Positions 5,901-9,489 of a stretch of 9,489 bases of DNA are shown here, piece by piece (position 1 is the stretch's first letter; every line of letters begins with the position of its first letter). Position numbers and translations under genes: made by a program. Below the pieces are notes generated by a model. That model had not been told where the DNA came from and searched no databases. It was given only the letters and a program-made list of their open reading frames with translations. The stretch is from an uncultured Eubacteriales bacterium (GTDB taxonomy: Bacteria; Bacillota; Clostridia; Oscillospirales; Oscillospiraceae). The DNA is taken from the NCBI GenBank assembly GCA_905201305.1, contig CAJKNS010000081.1, positions 1 through 9,489 of the forward strand, in the 5' to 3' direction.

Positions 5901-7326
5901 TCCACGTAACCGTCTCGCTTGCCTCCAGCGTTGTGGTACCATTTACCTTCAGCGCATTTGCACCTTCAGGTGCAGTTATGGCAGGCTTGTCGGTATCCGG
6001 CTTAGAAGGAGTTGTCGGAGTTTCGGTTACGGGATCCACCGTAGGACAAGCTCTGCCAAATGCTGCAATCGTAGCGGCAGTCTTGTTGATTACGCTTGCT
6101 TCACTCTCAGCGCCAGGATAGTCTCCCCAAACGCAGAACATGGAGCCAACAGGGGCACTAATGACGCTGCCCGGGAAGGTATTGTAGGCAAAACGGCTTG
6201 CCTTGGTCGCAGAGCACTGTGCATCCGACTTGCCAAGCACCCAATAGTAATCACCATGGGTGTTGACAAGCTTGAAGCCCATGGCAGCCAAGTCCGCCGC
6301 CGGCATGGGGGTATAGCCGCTCCAGCCGTTGGACCAATAGCAAATCACAATATCTGTGTCAAAGGTACCGTAGGATGTATTGTTCTGGAAGTAGATGCCA
6401 TCGTTGAACGCCATCGGCTTCATGCCAGCACCCTTAATCAGCGCAGCCACCTGATTAACGTAATCAACATAGTGGCCGTAATTGCGAGTGGACAGGAGGT
6501 TGCCAAAGCCCATAGCACCGCCGGTAAACTTATCGTTGGCATACTCATCCGCGCCCATGTTGAAATACTGGCAACCCTTGCTCGCAAAATAATCAATGTA
6601 CTTCTGCAGCAGCGCCTGAGTAAAGGTGGTCGCAGTGGAATTGGTAACATCAATGGTGCGGCCAGAACCGCTGTAAGAACAAGTCATACCGGTCAGTTCT
6701 TCTGCTGCATCCAGAATGGCGTCCATATGACCGGGAGAGTTGACGCAGGGAATCACGCCCATGCCCTTTTGGTGGGCATAGCTAATAATTTCATCCATCT
6801 CACTCTGGGTCAACTCATTGGTGGTAAAGTTATAATATTTTCTATTACCTGTTTGAATTGCAGCCTTAACGTCATTGCTACCGTAGGTTTTGCCATTGAC
6901 CGTCAGCTCCATATTGTCCAGCAGGAAGCGCAGACCATCATTGCCCACTGCCAGCTGGATATAGTTGAAGCCAGCGCCGGATGCATTATCAATGAACTGC
7001 TTAATGCTGCTGGCGGAGTAATATTTTCTGCCGCAGTCCAGGAAGAAGATATTCATAGTATAGCCGTCTACAGCCGCAGCGGACTGCACCGCAGCAGCCT
7101 CTACCTCCGCAGACTGCTCCTCCAGCTGAGCAGCATCGTCCACCGCAGACTCTTCTTCGGGCTCTGCCGAGGAGCCGTCTACCACGGACTTGTCCACCAC
7201 AGGCTCGTCCACCGTGCTGGCAGGCGGATCGGTGACGTCGGTTCCCAATGCGGAAACCGGCAGGGTGCCAAATACCAGCACTGCCGCGAGCAGGACAGAA
7301 AAGAGTCTGGTTACTTTCTTTTTCAT
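2983..7326 (-). CDS. Large secreted GH20 beta-N-acetylhexosaminidase (StrH-like), frameshifted
   Basis: Role: removal of terminal beta-linked N-acetylhexosamine from glycans outside the cell. Seen: signal peptide at 1-28 (KKK, hydrophobic core, cleavage near SALG), acidic Ala/Glu-rich linker at 30-87, GH20 catalytic domain at about 89-428. The catalytic Asp-Glu pair is D260-E261 in FNMGADEYAND, followed by MAFNDG, YWSNGW (330-335) and NTHGDYYWVLG, all close to the streptococcal StrH type of GH20 domain. After a Pro/Thr linker come a BIG2-like Ig domain (about 448-533), then several beta-rich modules to residue ~1430, among them a likely glycan-binding jelly-roll-type module with VLYEESF and VFGYDGSY motifs (inferred). 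The frame ends prematurely at 2983; the true C-terminus is encoded at 1998-2996, giving about 1775 aa in total. The catalytic domain is unaffected. ATG 7326 has AAAGGAG 12 nt upstream (7339-7345), a longish spacing, but the signal peptide supports this start. First gene of the leftward run. Substrate could be GlcNAc, GalNAc or lacto-N-biose; not resolvable here. Confidence 0.92.
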   Translation of the reverse strand: MKKKVTRLFSVLLAAVLVFGTLPVSALGTDVTDPPASTVDEPVVDKSVVDGSSAEPEEESAVDDAAQLEEQSAEVEAAAVQSAAAVDGYTMNIFFLDCGRKYYSASSIKQFIDNASGAGFNYIQLAVGNDGLRFLLDNMELTVNGKTYGSNDVKAAIQTGNRKYYNFTTNELTQSEMDEIISYAHQKGMGVIPCVNSPGHMDAILDAAEELTGMTCSYSGSGRTIDVTNSTATTFTQALLQKYIDYFASKGCQYFNMGADEYANDKFTGGAMGFGNLLSTRNYGHYVDYVNQVAALIKGAGMKPMAFNDGIYFQNNTSYGTFDTDIVICYWSNGWSGYTPMPAADLAAMGFKLVNTHGDYYWVLGKSDAQCSATKASRFAYNTFPGSVISAPVGSMFCVWGDYPGAESEASVINKTAATIAAFGRACPTVDPVTETPTTPSKPDTDKPAITAPEGANALKVNGTTTLEASETVTWKAEPEGVVDLTSADDIVAASSQVSAKKVAVKALKAGKATITATNDAGKTAEFALEVTAAEEPENKTDSVTVAVNATKAANVDVTGDYTTDDYSNDYVTVTTSKETTDGSTYYEPASFEAGKEFYISAESNAADVTDKKAVKVTFETAENGQYYIKLADGSYIYPNASYGWRTGWSYSLGETQMSVTVAPDGNRIAVSRAHTYEGMFNTYNTNAYLTLSGTTFGADSSSQSLYLYEQKTMPGTTTTKVSFTGKKVTEENKPTTIVIGNVTYNVTVTDVNLSDVDPLEIQYWITNSRLIGASSGKNYYAVAAENAYSEAGLDVAGLVDQSANKDGRTQTYWQAKLLDKTKSNNSTSGTEEQTGDKGDDETLNGTTFTKVRYWGGKWQVYSEAGAWIEVTSNHQVVAYYMEVVNIKNANGEDEMTINAADWGTKGDGTGNWGYTPENDRCSVSVQVVYEDGSKNPGSTDAANLKSKTIVYGYPSSGRGLGTMVFTGNNEYEIYKITAETGTMRSSASSSNTVTVTSLTWKGNEKVVWGSDDQEPVASASIGNPTNNPSYENPYDNLAWNTSEHNKNNAILIRVYVKPKANEDSLTVHYVNQTTGSEFYSYNISVTAGTYFNENFARVSDTELTGNTVRNKSGVDQTVEADLKKMAAIGAEYRYSKYKCVDARRDAGGKDVYLYYTFDRAVSFVVDFGTSLKINLTDLSETFNGNEEKINSITVKNQTNGKADVNFDTKTITYTPNANFVKNSTGEMLNVTVSGYNPETRQTGEITYTVYIYPASNVLYEESFLSKPDGDTTWSRSDAAAATQETQKVGDTTKTYNVFGYDGSYSSSTNANGVWSITGLEKNKYSAPLTTEFYGNTFDLIGDCGPTTGGVLLTVIKNDPVKGKHATIANIDTRYDDGSGATIHQVPLAHIVMANEKYGYDDALCTVKVYATGLDPIEGSTAAAVQAAAEMDADAEYDALLAHPGRK
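2995..2998 (-). other. Frameshift site in the GH20 gene (one extra base)
   Basis: The main frame reads CAT CCT GGA AGA AAA TGA and stops at 2983. Ignoring one C (the + strand GG at 2996-2997) gives CAT CTG GAA GAA AAT GAT and restores a 332-codon frame. There is no long homopolymer and no classic slippery heptamer at the point, so a mutation or a sequencing/assembly indel is likelier than programmed frameshifting. Confidence 0.75.
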
Positions 7327-7358
7327 GGTTTACTCGCTCTCCTTTACTTCATAGTATT

Positions 7359-7451
7359 GTATCGGGCAAAAAAGCTGCACTGCTTTTCCATCCTGAGGGG
7401 CACCAGTTTTTCCAGTTCCTTACACGGAAATAGATGCACCTCTCCCGATAC
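7359..7451 (-). other. Possible structured 5' leader of the GH20 mRNA
   Basis: GTATCGGG (7451-7444 on the minus strand) is perfectly complementary to CCCGATAC (7366-7359), closing a ~77-nt interval inside the predicted leader. Inside lie a UUCC/GGAA mini-hairpin and AAAAGC-N6-GCUUUU followed by UU (7387-7368), which looks like a weak U-rich terminator. I recognise no known riboswitch class. An 8-bp complement somewhere in 130 nt is not rare by chance, so this is only a candidate. Confidence 0.3.
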
Positions 7452-7463
7452 CATTGCTCCATA

Positions 7464-7492
7464 ATCATACCGCGATTTGCCAAAAATTTCAA
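7464..7492 (-). promoter_or_regulatory. Sigma-A type promoter for the GH20 gene and downstream run
   Basis: The minus strand reads TTGAAA (7492-7487), a 17-nt spacer, then TATGAT (7469-7464): five of six bases match consensus in each hexamer at ideal spacing. The predicted start is near 7457, giving a leader of about 130 nt before ATG 7326. No other promoter of comparable quality was noticed further left on the strand, so it probably also serves the peptide cassette. Confidence 0.7.
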
Positions 7493-7592
7493 GAAGAAAT
7501 TTACTGTAATTTCGTGTTATTTTTCACAAAGTCTGAAATTCAGTACACGCATGATTCATTTGGCGGCTGGAGTCGAACTTGCGGCAGGATTT

Positions 7593-7631
7593 TTTACACA
7601 GGTTTTACATAGAGGGGCTTTGATTTTTACG
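7593..7631 (+). promoter_or_regulatory. PhoP-box-like TTTACA direct repeats upstream of the response regulator
   Basis: TTTACA occurs at 7593-7598 and 7604-7609, and TTTACG at 7626-7631. The steps are 11 and 22 bp, so the three fall on one 11-bp register, with a degenerate fourth position at 7615-7620. Relative to the predicted start (~7653) they span about -60 to -22. Bacillus PhoP binds TT(A/T/C)ACA-like direct repeats spaced about 11 bp in a core region of the same extent (established). Autoregulation of this operon by its own regulator is the natural inference. Confidence 0.55.
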
Positions 7632-7646
7632 CAGGACTGTTATACT
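7620..7646 (+). promoter_or_regulatory. Extended -10 promoter for the two-component operon
   Basis: TGTTATACT (7638-7646) is an extended -10 (TGN plus TATACT, five of six to consensus). The best -35 match is TTGATT at 7620-7625 with a short 15-nt spacer. A weak -35 plus an extended -10 under tandem activator repeats is typical of an activator-dependent promoter. The ribosome-binding site and ATG 7667 follow about 20 nt downstream. Confidence 0.6.
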
Positions 7647-7666
7647 CTAGCCAAGAGGTGAACAAT

Positions 7667-8347
7667 ATGAAGATTTTCATTGTGGAGGACGATCCGGAAA
7701 TCCGAGAGCTGGAGCAATATGCCCTGGAAAGCAGCGGCTTTCAGGTGGAGAGCTTTGCCAGCGCCGGTCCCTTTTATACCGCCCTGTCCGCCGGGACGCC
7801 GGATCTGATTCTGCTGGATATTATGCTGCCCGGTGAGGACGGGCTGACCATTCTCCGGAAGCTCCGAACCCGGATGGACACCCGGGATATTCCCATCATT
7901 CTGGTCACCGCCAAGGCTTCGGAGCTGGACACGGTACGGGGGCTGGATTTGGGCGCGGACGACTATCTGCCAAAGCCCTTCGGCATTATGGAGCTGATTA
8001 GCCGGGTCAAGGCGCGACTCCGCGGCGCCGCTACCGCAAAGCTCCCGGCGGAGTACAGCTATGGCGGACTGTATTTGTCCGAGGAAAAGCATCTTGTCAC
8101 CGTGGACGGAACGCCGGTGGAGCTTACATATAAGGAATTCGAGCTGTTAAAGCTGCTGCTCAGCGCGCCGGGGAACGCATTCACCCGGGACGTGATTATG
8201 GAGCGGATTTGGGGCTATAACTATGAGCTTTCCAGCCGGACCCTGGACATGCACGTGAAAACCCTGCGGCAAAAGCTGGGGGCAAAGGGCGCTATGATTC
8301 AGACCATCCGGAACGTGGGCTTTAAGCTGGAACGACTGGAGGAATGA
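7667..8347 (+). CDS. OmpR/PhoB-family response regulator (PhoP-like)
   Basis: Role: DNA-binding output protein of a two-component system, activated by phosphorylation from the kinase encoded next to it. Seen: 226 residues. Receiver domain at 1-120 with acidic pair D8-D9, phosphoacceptor D51 in LLDIMLPGEDG, T81 and K103 in the LPKPF motif. C-terminal winged-helix DNA-binding domain at about 130-224 with the usual LTYKEFELL, VIMERIWGYNY and RTLDMHVKTLRQKLG signatures. Full length for the family. Start: GTG 7658 would add three residues, but that GTG is part of the AGAGGTG Shine-Dalgarno sequence, 6 nt before ATG 7667, so ATG 7667 is chosen. It is followed after 3 nt by the histidine kinase gene, forming an operon. 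The phosphate-responsive (PhoP) assignment rests on the upstream repeats and the PhoR-like partner. Other OmpR-type roles, such as cell-envelope stress, are possible. Confidence 0.93.
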   Translation: MKIFIVEDDPEIRELEQYALESSGFQVESFASAGPFYTALSAGTPDLILLDIMLPGEDGLTILRKLRTRMDTRDIPIILVTAKASELDTVRGLDLGADDYLPKPFGIMELISRVKARLRGAATAKLPAEYSYGGLYLSEEKHLVTVDGTPVELTYKEFELLKLLLSAPGNAFTRDVIMERIWGYNYELSSRTLDMHVKTLRQKLGAKGAMIQTIRNVGFKLERLEE

Positions 8348-8350
8348 ACC

Positions 8351-9489
8351 ATGGAAGAAAAAATTACGCTGAATCTCTTTTATATGGGTCTGATTTCCGC
8401 GCTTCTGGCAGCGATTTGCTCAGGCTTTGCCTTTTTCTCCGCCTTTCGCACCCAGGTGCAGACCGATCTCCAGCAGCAGGGAGAGCTGATCGCCGAAGCC
8501 TATGAGGAAAGCGGCAAGCCGGAGGACTTATCCCGGTTCGCCGGAAACAAGCTGCGGATCACGCTGATTGAGCAGGACGGTACCGTACTCTATGAAAGCG
8601 CTGCCGACGCCAGCACCATGGAAAACCATCTGGACCGCCCGGAGGTAAAGGCTGCCATGGAAACCGGTTACGGCAGCAGCCGCCGGACCTCTGACACCCT
8701 GGGCACCGAGGACTATTACTATGCGGTGAAGCTGCCCTCCGGCGAAATCTTGCGGGTCGCCAGCTCCGCCAGCAATATTTATCAGATTTACGGCAGCGCT
8801 GTGCCCTATCTGGTGCTTGCCATCTGCATTTTAATGGTGATGGCAGTGATTTTTGCGGTGCTGCTGACCCGGCGGCTGGTAGAGCCCATCAAAAAGCTCC
8901 CGGAGGATCTGGACGATCCGGAGCTGGCAAACGACCCCAAGCGGGTGTATCCGGAGCTGAAGCCCTTTGTTGTGGAAATTCAGCAGCAGCGTCAGAGCAA
9001 AGAAAGCATCCGGCAGGAGTTTACCGCCAACGTATCCCATGAGCTGAAAACCCCCCTGACCTCCATTTCCGGCTATGCCGAGATGATCGAAAGCGGCATG
9101 GCAAAGGACGAGGACGTTAAGCGCTTTGCAGGCACCATTCATAAGGAGGCTGGGCGGCTGCTGAACCTCATCAGCGATATCATTCGACTGAGCCGACTGG
9201 ACGAGGACCAGACGCCGGTATCCCATGCGCCGGTGGATCTTCATGCCATTGCCCAGGAGTGCATCGAAACCCTGACGCCCTTCGCGGAAAAGCGCGGCAT
9301 TGCCTTGCAGCTGGAGGACGGCGAAACCGTTGTCCGCGGCGAGAAAAACAGCCTGTGGGAGCTGGTATACAATCTAATGGACAACGCCATTCGCTACAAC
9401 CGTGTCAACGGCACCGTCACCGTGACCCTCAAGGACCACAGCCTTGCGGTCAGCGACACCGGCATCGGCATTCCGCCGGAGCATCAGGA
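8351..9489 (+). CDS. PhoR-like sensor histidine kinase, cut by window edge
   Basis: Role: membrane sensor that autophosphorylates on His and passes phosphate to the adjacent regulator. Seen: 379 complete codons, open to the last base with no stop. Membrane segment at about 10-31, extracytoplasmic sensor region at about 32-148, second membrane segment at about 150-172 (AVPYLVLAICILMVMAVIF). A short HAMP-like linker without a clear HAMP signature follows. The dimerisation/phosphoacceptor helix has H230 in NVSHELKTPLTSISGYAEM. The N box is NLMDNAIRYN (N341, N345) and the start of the G1 box is DTGIGIP (D369). The remaining ATP-binding part, probably 40-60 residues, lies beyond base 9489. Start ATG 8351 comes 3 nt after the regulator's stop, with GGAGGA 8-9 nt upstream, so the two are translationally coupled. 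The H-box context and layout are those of clostridial PhoR-type kinases; the sensed signal is not visible. Confidence 0.92.
   Translation, partial: MEEKITLNLFYMGLISALLAAICSGFAFFSAFRTQVQTDLQQQGELIAEAYEESGKPEDLSRFAGNKLRITLIEQDGTVLYESAADASTMENHLDRPEVKAAMETGYGSSRRTSDTLGTEDYYYAVKLPSGEILRVASSASNIYQIYGSAVPYLVLAICILMVMAVIFAVLLTRRLVEPIKKLPEDLDDPELANDPKRVYPELKPFVVEIQQQRQSKESIRQEFTANVSHELKTPLTSISGYAEMIESGMAKDEDVKRFAGTIHKEAGRLLNLISDIIRLSRLDEDQTPVSHAPVDLHAIAQECIETLTPFAEKRGIALQLEDGETVVRGEKNSLWELVYNLMDNAIRYNRVNGTVTVTLKDHSLAVSDTGIGIPPEHQ

Larger units (their letters stand above)
7327..7666. promoter_or_regulatory. Divergent intergenic region between GH20 and the two-component genes
   Basis: About 340 bp without a convincing gene. 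The left half (7327-7460) is the transcribed leader of the GH20 gene. The middle is AT-rich (about 7475-7560) and holds the leftward promoter. The right part (7590-7650) holds TTTACA repeats and the rightward promoter. A 75-codon open frame at 7434-7661 has no ribosome-binding site and overlaps both promoters, so it was not called. Confidence 0.75.

Noticed and set aside
6256..7464. 402-codon rightward open frame opposite the GH20 catalytic domain
   Set aside because: Antisense to the conserved GH20 domain and signal peptide, crosses the leader region, and has no recognisable domain.
7558..7590. tRNA T-arm-like sequence on the minus strand (GTTCGACTCCAGCCGCCA)
   Set aside because: The T-stem pairs poorly, the spacing to CCA is too short, and no D-arm or anticodon arm lies upstream; treated as chance or at most an unprovable remnant.
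7434..7661. 75-codon rightward frame in the divergent intergenic region
   Set aside because: Overlaps both promoters and the PhoP-like repeats, has no Shine-Dalgarno sequence, and looks non-coding in composition.
8831..9244. 137-codon leftward frame opposite the histidine kinase
   Set aside because: Antisense to the H-box-containing kinase frame; no start signal or recognisable domain.

Overview
The window looks like the chromosome of a Gram-positive, probably gut-associated member of the Clostridia (Oscillospiraceae/Ruminococcaceae-like). This is an inference from three things: strong AAGGAGG-type ribosome-binding sites, a StrH-like family 20 glycoside hydrolase with a Gram-positive signal peptide and many Ig-like or jelly-roll-like C-terminal domains, and a PhoB/PhoP-PhoR style two-component pair. 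No rRNA, tRNA, CRISPR array or insertion sequence was seen.

Layout. Bases 54-7326 form one leftward (minus-strand) run. In transcription order it holds: (1) a very large secreted GH20 beta-N-acetylhexosaminidase, broken by a one-base frameshift near 2997 that splits it into 1447 aa plus a 332-aa tail (about 1775 aa when rejoined); (2) only 16 nt after its stop, a small Cys-containing peptide gene (1715-1981, TTG start) that looks like a RiPP precursor; (3) a strong hairpin between this peptide and the next gene; (4) a P-loop HPr-kinase-like/PEPCK-like protein (789-1652); (5) a radical SAM protein (54-776) that stops before the C-terminal SPASM-type region expected from its relatives. Bases 7667-9489 run rightward and encode an OmpR/PhoB-family response regulator and its histidine kinase, which is cut by the window edge.

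The 340-bp divergent region 7327-7666 carries a good sigma-A type promoter for the leftward run, about 130 nt of transcribed leader with an inverted repeat, and on the other side an extended -10 promoter for the two-component genes. That second promoter is preceded by TTTACA repeats on an 11-bp period, matching the Gram-positive PhoP-box layout.

Working model (inference). A secreted amino-sugar glycosidase is co-transcribed with a small peptide-maturation cassette (precursor, HprK-like protein, radical SAM enzyme). The hairpin after the precursor would let precursor mRNA exceed enzyme mRNA, as in many RiPP operons. No RRE/PqqD protein, transporter or protease is visible; they may lie to the left of base 1. 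The cassette is the most likely under-described system in the window. The two one-base lesions (GH20 and radical SAM) need checking against reads before the locus is called intact or decaying.
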